64,000 nt of DNA from contig NZ_CP092282.1 in the NCBI RefSeq assembly GCF_024972775.1, positions 296,001-360,000 of the forward strand. The letters run 5' to 3'. The notes below the pieces were generated by a model. It ran no database searches. It was given only the letters and a program-made list of their open reading frames with translations, and was not told the DNA's origin. This DNA is from Dehalobacter sp. DCM. Lineage in GTDB: Bacteria; Bacillota; Desulfitobacteriia; Desulfitobacteriales; Syntrophobotulaceae. Made by a program: the position numbers and the translations under genes. Numbering within the stretch: the stretch's first letter is position 1; the number at the start of each line of letters is the position of its first letter. Positions 35,256 through 44,396 of the stretch are shown here, piece by piece.

Positions 35256-36413
35256 TTAACGTTCAGAGAGGTCAGAGCGTTTTTTGGTTTTCAAAGTAAG
35301 GCCGAATAGCCCTGCTAGCAAGGGTAGCCATATTAATAAATTAATGGCAAAAGCAATACTTGAATATTCCACCAATATTCCTACTAATCCTACTCCAAGT
35401 CCGCCAATTCCAATTCCAAACCCCAGCATTAGCCCTGATGCCATCGCGGCATTTTTACTGATAATATTTTGGGCAACCACCACTGTAACTGAAAAGGAGG
35501 CCAAAAGTGCTGCACCAGCCAGAGCTAACAGTACATAGGCGTAAAAGCCATTCGTGTTGAGAAAAAAGAAAAACAGTGGACTGGCTAGGACCAACGAACC
35601 TACAATGACTGCTTTCCTTCCAATTCTGTCAGATAGATACCCGCCGACAACCCCGCCTATGGCTCCGCAAAAGAGCATCACAAACAGCAGATGGCTGCCG
35701 GCTAGGAGGGAGACATTCGTTTTTTGCAGGTATAACGGCAGAAACGACATCAGCCCAAAGTACGCCAGAGAACGGAGGGCTACGACGAATACTAATTTTG
35801 TAAGTTCAAACCAATTAGAACGCAGGATAGGCATCAGAGGGGGAACCGTTTTTGCCTCAGATGAAACCCTGGGTGCTGAAAACCAGAGCATAATGGCGAC
35901 AAGCACTCCCGGCAGGATAAATAAAGGAGTCATAACCAAAGTATAGGTTTGAACAAACGGTACAACCAGCAGCGGAGTGAGTGCCCAGCCAACATTTCCT
36001 CCGGCAGTAAAACACGATTGCCAAAAACCTTTTCTATTACCGCTTACGGCCGAAACCATAGCGGATGCCTGGGGGTGAAAGGCAGCTGTTCCTAAGCCCG
36101 CGAGAGCTGCAACAAGTATAAGAAGAGAATAATTTTTAAGCAATCCGACTAAACTTATTAACACTGCCATCCAGATTGTTCCCACATATACCAACCAACG
36201 CTGATTTTTTTGATCGACCAGATAACCAAAAACCGGCTGAAGCACTGACGATGTGACAGTGAAAGCAGAAATCAAAAAAGCGCCTTTACTTACTCCGAGT
36301 CCGGCTGCTACCAAAAATGGCAGCAGAGTCTGAATGTAATTCATATAAAAATCATTAAACATATGGGCGAGCGAAAGGGAAAATATTTTGCCCTTATTGG
36401 ATACCTTATTCAA
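35256..36413 (-). CDS. MFS transporter, 12 TM, 385 aa
   Basis: Twelve hydrophobic segments in two sets of six and the YLSDRIGRK motif (about residues 255-263) identify the major facilitator family. The layout resembles the fosmidomycin-resistance-like (Fsr) group. The substrate is not evident. It converges on the ferredoxin gene with a 2-base gap and starts at TTG 36413 after AAAGGAG. The upstream gene on this strand is a truncated lgt. Confidence 0.85.
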   Translation of the reverse strand: MNKVSNKGKIFSLSLAHMFNDFYMNYIQTLLPFLVAAGLGVSKGAFLISAFTVTSSVLQPVFGYLVDQKNQRWLVYVGTIWMAVLISLVGLLKNYSLLILVAALAGLGTAAFHPQASAMVSAVSGNRKGFWQSCFTAGGNVGWALTPLLVVPFVQTYTLVMTPLFILPGVLVAIMLWFSAPRVSSEAKTVPPLMPILRSNWFELTKLVFVVALRSLAYFGLMSFLPLYLQKTNVSLLAGSHLLFVMLFCGAIGGVVGGYLSDRIGRKAVIVGSLVLASPLFFFFLNTNGFYAYVLLALAGAALLASFSVTVVVAQNIISKNAAMASGLMLGFGIGIGGLGVGLVGILVEYSSIAFAINLLIWLPLLAGLFGLTLKTKKRSDLSER

Positions 36414-36501
36414 GATGGAACATCTCCTTTTCCTAGAAATTATTATTTGAAAACTTCATTAATTTCTCCTTATATTTTTCGGGTTGAGAATATACTCAGT
36501 G

Positions 36502-36873
36502 TCAAAAGAATTGATTAATTATTCGCTTCCGGTTTTCTACAGCGGTAAGTATACCCCCGTAAATGGCCAGTCCTCCATTACGTATGTTAAAAACTTCAAG
36601 CAAATTATCCTTATAATTCGACCATTCGAAGGCGACATAATAGAGCCTTGCTCCGATAATAGCCAGAGGCGTTACAACCAGTAAAAGATCACTAACATCA
36701 CTCTGTTTAATGCCAAAAGTATTAGAATCTTTATTGGCAAGCAAAAAAGCGAGTATAAAGCCAGTTACGATGATAATGCCGTACCAATGTACACCCATCC
36801 CAAAAATGCTGAAAGCAATTGGGTCAATTGTAAAACTTAGTCCTAAACCCGGAAATGTTATTGGTTGTGTCAT
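36502..36873 (-). pseudogene. lgt: prolipoprotein diacylglyceryl transferase, truncated
   Basis: The 123-aa frame has the N-terminal part of Lgt: the first membrane helices, HWYG (about residues 29-32) and the RNGGLAIYGGIL motif (about residues 97-108). It then changes abruptly to unrelated residues and stops. Lgt is normally about 270 aa, so the catalytic C-terminal half is missing. It joins different DNA at about 36545. Another lgt copy must exist elsewhere if the cell makes lipoproteins. Confidence 0.8.
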
Positions 36874-36908
36874 TTGATTTCCCTCTCTAAAGTGATAAAC
36901 AGTGAGAC

Positions 36909-37804
36909 TTACAAGAATTTGAATGTTCTCAGTTTCTCCAGAAATTCTTCCATTGCTTTAGAACTTATTGGTTCTTTTCGATGGATAATACATAACCGGC
37001 GCGATAGAGGGAGCTTATCTTTGCTCTTTATGAACACTGCCTTCAGTTCCTTCGCTTCAATCTCTTTGCGCACAACCAGCAGGGAAATGACGGTAATTCC
37101 CAGGCCATTGATGACGGCTTCTTTAACACCCTCATTGCTGCTGAAAACAAAAGTGCGTTTCATTCTGACTCCCAATGACTGCAGGAGTTGATCGCTGAAA
37201 GCGCGGGTCCCGGAGCCGGACTCCCTTAAGATCCATACCTGATCCTGAAGATCTTGCACGGAAGCTTTGTTTAAAGCTGCGAGCGGATGGTCCAGAGCGA
37301 CGATCAAGGCCATTTCGTCATGCATAAATGGTTCGATTTCGATATCAGGAAAGGTTACTCGACCTTCGACTACGCCGATGTCCAGTTGGTTTTGACGAAG
37401 GGCTTGCGTTATTTCTTCCGTATTGGCAATCGTAACTGAGACATCAACATTGGGGTAATCAGGCGAAACCTCAGTCAAAAAGCGGGGCAAAATATATTCG
37501 CCCACGGTAAAGCTGGCTCCGATTTTCAAAGTTCCTGTTACAATCTGTCGCAGATCGTCTATTTCTCTCTTGGCTTGGTCATAGTGGGAGAGAATTTCTT
37601 TGGCATGTTGAAAAAGAATTTCTCCGGCAGGAGTAAGGACGAGTTGTTTGGGCGAGCGATGAAGCAACTTGATTCCGAATTCATTTTCCAGATTGCGGAT
37701 GTGCAGACTGACACTTGGCTGGGACATAAAAAGTTCTTCGGCAGCATGGGAAAAGCTGTTTTTTCAATAACAGCGATAAAGACCCTGAGAGATTCTGTGA
37801 TCAA
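36909..37804 (-). pseudogene. LysR family regulator with a frameshift (CysL/YeiE-like)
   Basis: The C-terminal 272 residues (37727 to 36909) are a normal LysR effector domain and the last part of the HTH. The first part of the HTH is in another frame, starting at TTG 37804 after AGGAGG. The frames join if one T is restored in the run of four at about 37751-37754 (reads as TAFSHAAEELFMSQPSVS). It could be a sequencing error, a phase variation run or a real mutation. It is divergent from yeiH, as CysL/YeiE-type regulators often are, suggesting control of sulfite export. Confidence 0.75.
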
Positions 37805-37834
37805 GCAAGTAACCTCCTGACTTGGGATAATCTT

Positions 37835-37849
37835 ATTAAATTGCTTAAT
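37835..37849. promoter_or_regulatory. LysR-type dyad between lysR and yeiH
   Basis: ATTAA (37835-37839) and TTAAT (37845-37849) form a 15-bp dyad in the divergent intergenic region, where a LysR-type operator is expected. Confidence 0.45.
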
Positions 37850-37952
37850 ACTTTCTATAAGATATCCGAATTGTAAAGCAAGATTTCAACCCTTATAGTG
37901 AATATTGAACGAAAGAGACATGGACAGAACTAGAAAGGGTTGAAGGTTGAAG

Positions 37953-38966
37953 ATGCCAAAGAATAAAGAATTGCCGGTTAATCCTAAATGGAGAAGTATA
38001 AATTTTTACGGAGGTATATTGTTTACCGTCCTGATTGCGGCAGCCGGTACAATAGCCGCCAAATTGCCGGTTCTGGACCAAATCGGAGCGATGCTGACTT
38101 CGATACTGATTGCGGTATTGTTCCGGAATTTTTTTGGCTATCCGGAAAGCCTGCGCACGGGTATTCAGTTTTCAGCGCAGAAAATTCTACGTTTTGCCAT
38201 CATTCTCTATGGCTTTAAATTGAATATTGATGTGGTTTTAACCCAAGGCGGCTCGCTTTTGCTGCATGATGTACTGACGATTATTGTAGCTGTCGGTACG
38301 ACCATGCTTTTGGCGAGACCTTTTAAAGCGGAAAAAGTACTTTCCCTCTTGTTGGGAATAGGCACCGGTGTGTGTGGTGCGGCAGCTATCGCTGCTGTAT
38401 CTCCCATCGTGAAAGCGGATGATGAAGATACGGCAATTGGTGTCGGTATCATCGCTTTAACGGGCACTATTTTTGCGCTCGGGTATGCCATGCTGAGAGC
38501 CATTTTACCGATTACCCCGGAACAATTTGGAATTTGGAGCGGAATCAGCCTGCATGAGATCGCTCATGTTGCAGCCGCCGCAGCACCGGCAGGGTCAAAT
38601 GCTTTGGCGGTCGGACTGTTGGCCAAGCTGGGCCGGGTTTTCCTGCTTATTCCTTTATGCCTTATCTTGTCCTTATGGATGCGGCGTAAAGACAAAGATA
38701 ACGTGACACAGGGTGCCCCTTTCCCATGGTTTTTGGTTGGATTCCTGGCGACAAGCATCATTGGGACTTATATTCCTATTCCTAAAAATATCCTATCCGG
38801 GATCTCCAATGTGATCGGTCCCTTCCTATTAGCCTCCGCAATGGTCGGTTTGGGTCTCAACGTTCACTTGGCCAATCTGCGCAGCCGTGCGCTGCGGCCG
38901 TTTCTAGCGATGTTTGTTGCTTCAATCATTCTTTCCGTATTCTCTTATTTTACACTTTGGTTTTGA
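37953..38966 (+). CDS. YeiH/UPF0324-type putative sulfate/sulfite exporter
   Basis: The product (337 aa) has about ten hydrophobic segments and the Gly-rich GIGTGVCGAAAIAA stretch (about residues 131-144) characteristic of YeiH proteins. It is predicted to export small oxyanions such as sulfite; this is a family prediction rather than a proven reaction. The ATG at 37953 is used; the TTG at 37947 is the alternative. A LysR regulator gene is divergent and a TauE-type exporter is nearby. Confidence 0.82.
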   Translation: MPKNKELPVNPKWRSINFYGGILFTVLIAAAGTIAAKLPVLDQIGAMLTSILIAVLFRNFFGYPESLRTGIQFSAQKILRFAIILYGFKLNIDVVLTQGGSLLLHDVLTIIVAVGTTMLLARPFKAEKVLSLLLGIGTGVCGAAAIAAVSPIVKADDEDTAIGVGIIALTGTIFALGYAMLRAILPITPEQFGIWSGISLHEIAHVAAAAAPAGSNALAVGLLAKLGRVFLLIPLCLILSLWMRRKDKDNVTQGAPFPWFLVGFLATSIIGTYIPIPKNILSGISNVIGPFLLASAMVGLGLNVHLANLRSRALRPFLAMFVASIILSVFSYFTLWF

Positions 38967-39177
38967 TTTTCCCTTCTATTTCAGCAATGAGTCCCTGCAG
39001 CCGAATCGTATCCTCTTCATATTCGCGGGCCTGTTGGGCTACCTTGGAACTGGAGACATGCAAACCGGTTTGGCCCAAAACAAAATTTTTTTCTATTTGA
39101 AGTTCTTCCAGTTCTTCCTTTAGCACCGTCAATTGTTTCCTTAGCTCGGAGTCTTCCATTGTATTCGGTTTTTCCAT
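38950..39177 (-). CDS. coiled-coil hypothetical protein, 75 aa
   Basis: The ATG at 39177 has AAAGGAG upstream, so the frame is likely translated. The whole product is predicted helical, rich in Glu, Leu, Lys and Gln (two coiled-coil stretches, about residues 8-30 and 50-72). It overlaps the yeiH 3' end by 17 bases on the other strand. The function is unknown. Confidence 0.6.
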   Translation of the reverse strand: MEKPNTMEDSELRKQLTVLKEELEELQIEKNFVLGQTGLHVSSSKVAQQAREYEEDTIRLQGLIAEIEGKIKTKV

Positions 39178-39366
39178 GATTTCTATCTCCTTTTATAATT
39201 GTTTTTTAACAGTAAGCTTCCAAAAAATCCTGAAAAAGATAACAGGTTCTATTATATAAAAGTTTAGATATAATTTACGATTGGTAATAGGAAATTGTCA
39301 AGAAATGTTTATGATGATGGCCGAAAGGTAAAAAGTAAATTGTTCAATATATAAAAGGAGAACATA

Positions 39367-40182
39367 ATGGAACAATTTTTATGGCTAATCCCTTTAGGTT
39401 TTATTGTTGGGACATTTGGAACGCTGATTGGGGCAGGCGGAGGCTTTATTTTAGTTCCTGTCTTGCTTTTGCTGTACCCTGGAAAAAGCCCTGAAACAAT
39501 TACCAGCATTTCTCTGGCTGTTGTTTTCTTTAATGCGTTATCAGGGACTTTGGCCTATCGGAAAATGAAAAGAATTGATTATAAATCGGGTTTGATTTTT
39601 TCTGCAGCGGCCCTACCCGGCTCTATTTTAGGAGCGTTTACAACTTCGTATATACCAAGAAATATCTTTGATGTGATATTTGGTGTGCTGCTACTCGCAG
39701 CCTCGGTCTTTTTGCTGCTTCGCCCTAAAAAGGAGAGCGATTTGGCAAAAGAGGTGCCCAAAGGTTATATGATCCGCACCCTTACCGATGCGGAAGGCAA
39801 TACGTATTCCTTTTCGTATAACCCTGTAGTTGGGATCAGCTTAAGCCTTATTGTCGGTTATGTTTCGAGCCTTCTGGGTATAGGCGGGGGAATTATTCAT
39901 GTTCCGGCGCTTGTTCATCTTTTGAATTATCCTGTTCATATAGCTACCGCAACTTCCCACTTTATTTTGGCATTTATGTCCTTGTCGGGCTCCATCGTAC
40001 ATCTTGCGTCCGGCATACTCTCTCAGGGTATGTGGCAGACCATAGCTCTCGCTATCGGTGTATTGTTCGGGGCCCAATTAGGAGCCAGGCTATCCAAACG
40101 TTTTCAGGGGGTTTGGATTATCCGGTGCTTGGCGGTCGCTCTTGGACTCGTCGGTATACGCATTTTTATAATGGCCTTTTAA
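39367..40182 (+). CDS. TauE/SafE sulfite exporter family protein, 271 aa
   Basis: The product has eight hydrophobic segments and the two Gly-rich motifs of the family, GTLIGAGGGFILVP (about residues 19-32) and LLGIGGGIIHVP (about residues 166-177). Members export sulfite or sulfoacetate-type anions. Its place near yeiH and its LysR gene suggests shared handling of sulfur oxyanions, possibly linked to the molybdoenzyme upstream. AAAGGAG precedes the ATG. Confidence 0.85.
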   Translation: MEQFLWLIPLGFIVGTFGTLIGAGGGFILVPVLLLLYPGKSPETITSISLAVVFFNALSGTLAYRKMKRIDYKSGLIFSAAALPGSILGAFTTSYIPRNIFDVIFGVLLLAASVFLLLRPKKESDLAKEVPKGYMIRTLTDAEGNTYSFSYNPVVGISLSLIVGYVSSLLGIGGGIIHVPALVHLLNYPVHIATATSHFILAFMSLSGSIVHLASGILSQGMWQTIALAIGVLFGAQLGARLSKRFQGVWIIRCLAVALGLVGIRIFIMAF

Positions 40183-40190
40183 GAATGGAT

Positions 40191-40216
40191 TTCCTTAAGA
40201 ATGCATTCTTAAGGAA
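40191..40216. other. 26-bp near-perfect palindrome between convergent genes
   Basis: Arms 40191-40202 and 40205-40216 are exact inverted copies around GC. It separates the TauE gene from a convergent gene. It may act as a weak bidirectional terminator but has no long T-run. Confidence 0.6.
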
Positions 40217-40236
40217 TATCTTAAAACGCCTTCGCT

Positions 40237-40635
40237 TCAATGTCCTCTATTCTGAAAACCACTGCTAAAACCGCTATTTTGCCGACCGGAGAATCCACCT
40301 TGGCCCTTTTCAACGGACGCTGTTGTATTGATTAAAAAGCAAATACCGATAGAAATAATGACGGTAAAGATCAAAGGGATTAATGTGTTTCTGTTTTTTA
40401 ATATATTGGCTGAAACTTTGGCTATCCATTTTTGATGCAGGATTAGATGGAGAAGAATAATGACTGCCGTCAAATATCCTGTCCAAATGTGAAGATGTTT
40501 AAGGTTTAAGTCAGAAAACAATGGAAGGACTGAATTGAGTCTCAAATGCTGAATGATTCCGGTTGAGATGCAAGTGAACGCAAAAATAAATAGAGAAGTA
40601 TTTAACATAAAATTTTTTTCATTGGACGAAAGCAT
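40237..40635 (-). CDS. DUF4405-like membrane protein, 132 aa
   Basis: Four hydrophobic segments with conserved-looking His residues (HIWTGY, LHLILHQKW) give the look of a small cytochrome-like or DUF4405 protein. A heme-binding role is possible but unproven. ATG 40635 is chosen because AAAGGGG is upstream; the frame extends to 40698. The tail is Gly/Gln-rich. Confidence 0.65.
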   Translation of the reverse strand: MLSSNEKNFMLNTSLFIFAFTCISTGIIQHLRLNSVLPLFSDLNLKHLHIWTGYLTAVIILLHLILHQKWIAKVSANILKNRNTLIPLIFTVIISIGICFLINTTASVEKGQGGFSGRQNSGFSSGFQNRGH

Positions 40636-40766
40636 GGATAGCAAACCCCTTTCTTCCGTTCTGCCTGTAATTGACATATGTTCAAAATAACTATACAATT
40701 AATATCAGGCATATGTCTATAAAATATATGCGTCTGATCTTAAAAATAGAGTAGGGGGTTTTTGAC

Positions 40767-41535
40767 ATGATTTTAGAACGTGTTTATGATTTAGCCCTGC
40801 CAAGGATTGAGGGGAAGAAAATCAAAGATGTCAGGGTAGGACTGGGGCTGATGGCCGTTGTGCTTGATGACGGCTCCTTAGGCGTTACTTATGTATTAAG
40901 AAAAGAAACAATCGATGGCTGCTCACTCCTTCCCCAAGGCGGGAAACTCATCGGGATGCCGGCCCAAGAAATTGCCGGATGGGCTCTGCGGGGTAATAAT
41001 GTTATCAGTTCCGCCATGGGGCTGGCGGTATTAAATTCAGTCGCTGAATTTAAAAAATTGGAACAGGTTGAAAATGCCGACGGCTCCGACGCCGCATTTT
41101 CCGTAGAAATTAAACCGACCGATACGGTTGGGGTTATTGGTCATATTGGACCCGTTATTTTTAACCTTAAAGACAAAGTTCAAAGCCTGCTTGTGTTTGA
41201 ACGGGGCGAGAACCTCGCTGAAGGGGTTTACCCGGAAAGCAAAGAATCCAAGCTCTTGCCGGAGTGCCAGGTGGTTTTTGTCAGCAGCACTTCTCTAATC
41301 AACCGGACACTGGAAAATGTATTGGGTTATTGTACCGGCGCCCGGGATATGGTGATGGTGGGGTCCATCCAGCACGCCTTTATACCCTCAGGCTTTTCAG
41401 GGGAGCGGAGTGACGATGCTTTCCGGAATAAGATGGCTGCCGGAGCATAGGGACCCTATCCTCACCGGCATCAGCCAATGCGCCGGGATAAGGCAATTGA
41501 TTCAATACGCGCAAAAGATGTCGGTACGCGTGTAG
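40767..41535 (+). pseudogene. DUF364/DUF4213-type protein with a 3' frameshift
   Basis: The first 227 codons show the DUF4213-DUF364 layout (DDGSLGV, TVGVIGHIGP, GYCTGARDMVMVG). DUF364 is called a putative heavy-metal chelation domain. In the family the protein should end in a GVTMLSGIRWLPEH-like tail. That tail is encoded in the next frame from about 41409 to 41535, so the in-frame stop at 41448-41450 is due to a one-base shift near 41400-41407. The frame before the shift is good. It might be a sequencing error. Confidence 0.7.
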
Positions 41536-41609
41536 TTGTTGTCAACTCATATGAACGCAGCAATTCCGGACTGGAACAAAGAGAAAGTCAATCAAGAAAG
41601 GAAATGAGT

Positions 41610-42587
41610 ATGGAGAAACAGTCGGCTGAGGAAGCAGTGCCCGAAAACAAACTGCAGTATTTCCCGATTAGCTTTTTCGCCAGCGTTATGGGGGTCAGCG
41701 GTTTGGCCATCGCAGTTGAGCGTTATGAACAAGTTTTTAAGCTGAACAGCAGAATCGGCTTAATACTACTGATTGCCGCTTACCTGGTTTTTGTTGCAGT
41801 AACAATTACTTATTCTTTAAAAATTGGCAAACATTTTTCGGCTGTGAAAAGTGAATTTAATCACCCGGTAAAAGCTAATTTTTTCCCCGCCTTTTCCATA
41901 AGCCTACTGCTATTAAGTGTCGGAACTGCCGGGTATCAGGGAAAATTGGCATATTATCTTTTTATTATAGGTGCAGCGGTACACTTTATCTTTACCATCA
42001 TCATGATATCCCGGTGGATTACCCAAAAATATCAAATATTGCAACTTAATCCGGCGTGGTTTATTCCTGTAGTTGGAAACATTATAATTCCGATTGCGGG
42101 AATAAAGTTCGTAAATATAGAAATTTGCTGGTTTTTCTTTAGTCTTGGACTCTTTTTCTGGTTAATTTTATTTACGCTAATTTTTTACCGGATTGTATTC
42201 CACGATCCAATGCCGAAACAGTTATTCCCAACGCTCTTTATTCTGATAGCGCCACCATCTGTTGCCTTTATTGCTTACACAAAAATTGCAGGTCATATGG
42301 ATAGCTTTTCAAGATTCTTACTCTACATAGCCTGGTTTTTCGTATTATTACTTTTATCTATGACGAGATATTTTCTAAAGCTGGACTTCAATATATCTTG
42401 GTGGGCCTATACATTCCCTTTGAGCGCAGTTACGATTGCTAGCATCTTAGCCTTTGAGCAGCTTAAATATCCGCTGTTTGGATGGATTGCCACCGGTTTG
42501 TTGATATTGACTTCTTTGGTGATTGTCGTGGTTATTTTGAAAACGATAATGGCAATCTTACACAATAAAGTATTCGTCCCCGAGTAG
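41610..42587 (+). CDS. SLAC1/TehA-like transporter (TDT family), 325 aa
   Basis: About ten hydrophobic segments, with no soluble domain. The pattern of alternating short loops and the repeated WFF-Phe stretches match the tellurite-resistance/dicarboxylate (TDT) family, which includes SLAC1 anion channels. The substrate is unknown. ATG 41610 is preferred over 41604 because AAGAAAGG is 8 bases upstream; a frame opening at 41478 lies over the preceding gene. The DUF364 gene precedes it. Confidence 0.75.
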   Translation: MEKQSAEEAVPENKLQYFPISFFASVMGVSGLAIAVERYEQVFKLNSRIGLILLIAAYLVFVAVTITYSLKIGKHFSAVKSEFNHPVKANFFPAFSISLLLLSVGTAGYQGKLAYYLFIIGAAVHFIFTIIMISRWITQKYQILQLNPAWFIPVVGNIIIPIAGIKFVNIEICWFFFSLGLFFWLILFTLIFYRIVFHDPMPKQLFPTLFILIAPPSVAFIAYTKIAGHMDSFSRFLLYIAWFFVLLLLSMTRYFLKLDFNISWWAYTFPLSAVTIASILAFEQLKYPLFGWIATGLLILTSLVIVVVILKTIMAILHNKVFVPE

Positions 42588-42635
42588 TGTTCTAAATAAA
42601 TTTGACTTTTTCCCTACAACGAATTTTCTAAAGAC

Positions 42636-42691
42636 ATTATTTTGGAAGATTTGATGATTCAGTCTGAAAACATACTCCGTATGACGGAGAG
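42636..42691 (+). repeat. 56-bp direct repeat, copy 1 (5' end of a radical SAM gene)
   Basis: This stretch matches 46351-46406 at 51 of 56 positions. In copy 2 it is the 5' end of a radical SAM gene, including its ribosome site and the codons for MIQPEKILRMTE. Here the same ATG (42654) starts a peptide that stops after 24 codons. It is therefore a remnant of that gene upstream of selD. Confidence 0.7.
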
Positions 42692-42720
42692 AGGAATTAA
42701 ATGTCAGGAGTGTCAGAAGA

Positions 42721-43747
42721 ATGCATGAGGAGATTGTATTTTGTAAAGGCGGAGGTTGCACCGCTAAACTAGGGCCAGGAATGTTATCTTCAGTTCTTGA
42801 TAAGTTGCCTAAAGTTGCAGATCCGCATTTGCTGGTAGGCTTCGACAGTTCTGACGATGCAGCAATATATCAGTTAACAGATGATTTAGCAGTCGTTCAG
42901 ACTTTGGATTTTTTTCCTCCTATGGTTGATGATCCGTATACATTTGGACAAATCGCAGCGGCTAATGCGCTTTCGGATATCTATGCCATGGGAGGAGAGG
43001 TAAAGACAGCGCTAAATATTGTATGCTTTCCCGAAAAGATGGATCTGAATATTTTGGGTGAAATCATGCTTGGGGGAAGTGAAAAAGTTAGAGAGGCAGG
43101 AGGGATCCTGGTAGGTGGACATTCCATTGCCGACAGTGATGTGAAGTATGGCCTTTCAGTAATGGGTATTATTCATCCTGATAAGATTTATAAGAACAAC
43201 ACTTGTCAAAAGGGAGATCAACTGCTCTTAACAAAACCTCTGGGAGTAGGCATTGTATGCACTGCCCAGCGTGTAGGGGAGAGTTCCAAGGAAGCCATGG
43301 ATCTGGCCATTCGTTCCATGACCACGCTTAATAAATATGCAGCGGAAATCTTCAAAGAGTACCAGGTGCATGCGTGCACAGATGTGACAGGGTTTAGTTT
43401 TCTAGGTCATCTTCAGGAAATGTTAGGAGCGGATTTCGGAGCGGAGATAGACACGCTGCAAGTACCGTATATTCCAGAGGCAGTTCATTACGCAAATGAG
43501 TTTCTTTTAACCGCAGCTGCTCAGAGAAACCGGAATCATGTTGGTAATGGGGTAGATTTTAGAAATGTTCCCTTTGCCATGGAAGAGATCCTTTTTGACC
43601 CACAGACAGACATCGGGGGGACTCCTAGTCAGCCTGCCGCAGGAAGAAGCCGAAATTGTTCTTAACGAAATTAAATCCTTGGGATTACCTTGTGGTATCG
43701 TTGGCGTGGTTACACAAAATGATGATAAAAGAATTATTGTCAGATAA
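42721..43747 (+). pseudogene. selD: selenide, water dikinase (SelD) with a 4-base duplication
   Basis: SelD makes selenophosphate from selenide and ATP. The reading has the N-terminal catalytic Cys13 ([11 protein letters not shown]; Cys, not Sec), the DDAAIY stretch, the Gly-rich GGHSIAD and VTGF motifs. At 43603-43610 the tetramer CAGA is present twice in tandem where homologues need one copy (FDPQTSGGLL). The reading shifts frame and stops at 43665. The proper C-terminus continues in the other frame to 43747. The enzyme would lose its last 40 or so residues. No other selD is visible. Confidence 0.82.
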
Positions 43748-43758
43748 GGAGGATGAAT

Positions 43759-44379
43759 ATGAAACAAACCATTGATGCTAGAGGGAAAGCGTGTCCAATA
43801 CCGGTTGTGGAGACCAAGAAGGTATTGGCAACTCTTCATGAGGGAGATACTGTAGAAGTAACGGTAGATAATTTTATTGCCGTACAGAATCTGAGCAAAA
43901 TGGCTGGACAGAAGAAGGTCCCTGTTTCCTCAGAAAAAGTCGATGAGAATAACTATATCGTGAAATTGACTATGAATGAAACTTCCGGCAAGGAAACAGC
44001 AGAAGGTACAGAAGAAACTGTTTGTATCCCTGATAGTAGAAAGAAGAAGACGGTTGTCGTACTCTCTTCAGATAAAATGGGAGAAGGGGATGAAAAATTA
44101 GGGTATGCCCTTATAAAGGGCTTTGTCTATGCATTGACTGAGCAGGACCAGCTGCCGGAAACAATATTACTATATAATAACGGAGCGCGTTTGTCTGTTG
44201 AAGGCTCAGATTCTTTAGCAGATTTGAAACTTTTAGAATCCCAAGGAGTAGAGATATTAACTTGTGGAACCTGTCTTAATCATTATGGATTGGCAGAAAA
44301 ATTGGGAGTAGGCTCTGTCACAAACATGTACGTAATAGCGGAAAAACAGATGCAGGCAACTAAAATCGTAAATCCATAA
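43759..44379 (+). CDS. yedF: YedF-like selenium metabolism sulfurtransferase-like protein
   Basis: The 206-aa product has an N-terminal TusA domain with the CPIP motif (Cys near residue 11, ARGKACPIPV) and a C-terminal DsrE-like domain with a second Cys pair (LTCGTC, about residues 169-174). YedF accompanies SelD and is thought to carry selenium or sulfur as a persulfide/perselenide. It follows selD by 11 bases. ATG 43759 is preferred because AAGGAGG directly precedes the ATG at 43753. Confidence 0.85.
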   Translation: MKQTIDARGKACPIPVVETKKVLATLHEGDTVEVTVDNFIAVQNLSKMAGQKKVPVSSEKVDENNYIVKLTMNETSGKETAEGTEETVCIPDSRKKKTVVVLSSDKMGEGDEKLGYALIKGFVYALTEQDQLPETILLYNNGARLSVEGSDSLADLKLLESQGVEILTCGTCLNHYGLAEKLGVGSVTNMYVIAEKQMQATKIVNP

Positions 44380-44396
44380 AATGAAGGAATTAGATT

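Noticed and set aside
40191-40216. Intrinsic terminator
   Set aside because: The palindrome has no clear T-run, so it is listed only as a palindrome.
42654-42728. Selenoprotein reading through TGA at 42726
   Set aside because: The TGA follows a short remnant of the radical SAM gene, with no SECIS-like hairpin that I can see, and selD is frameshifted.
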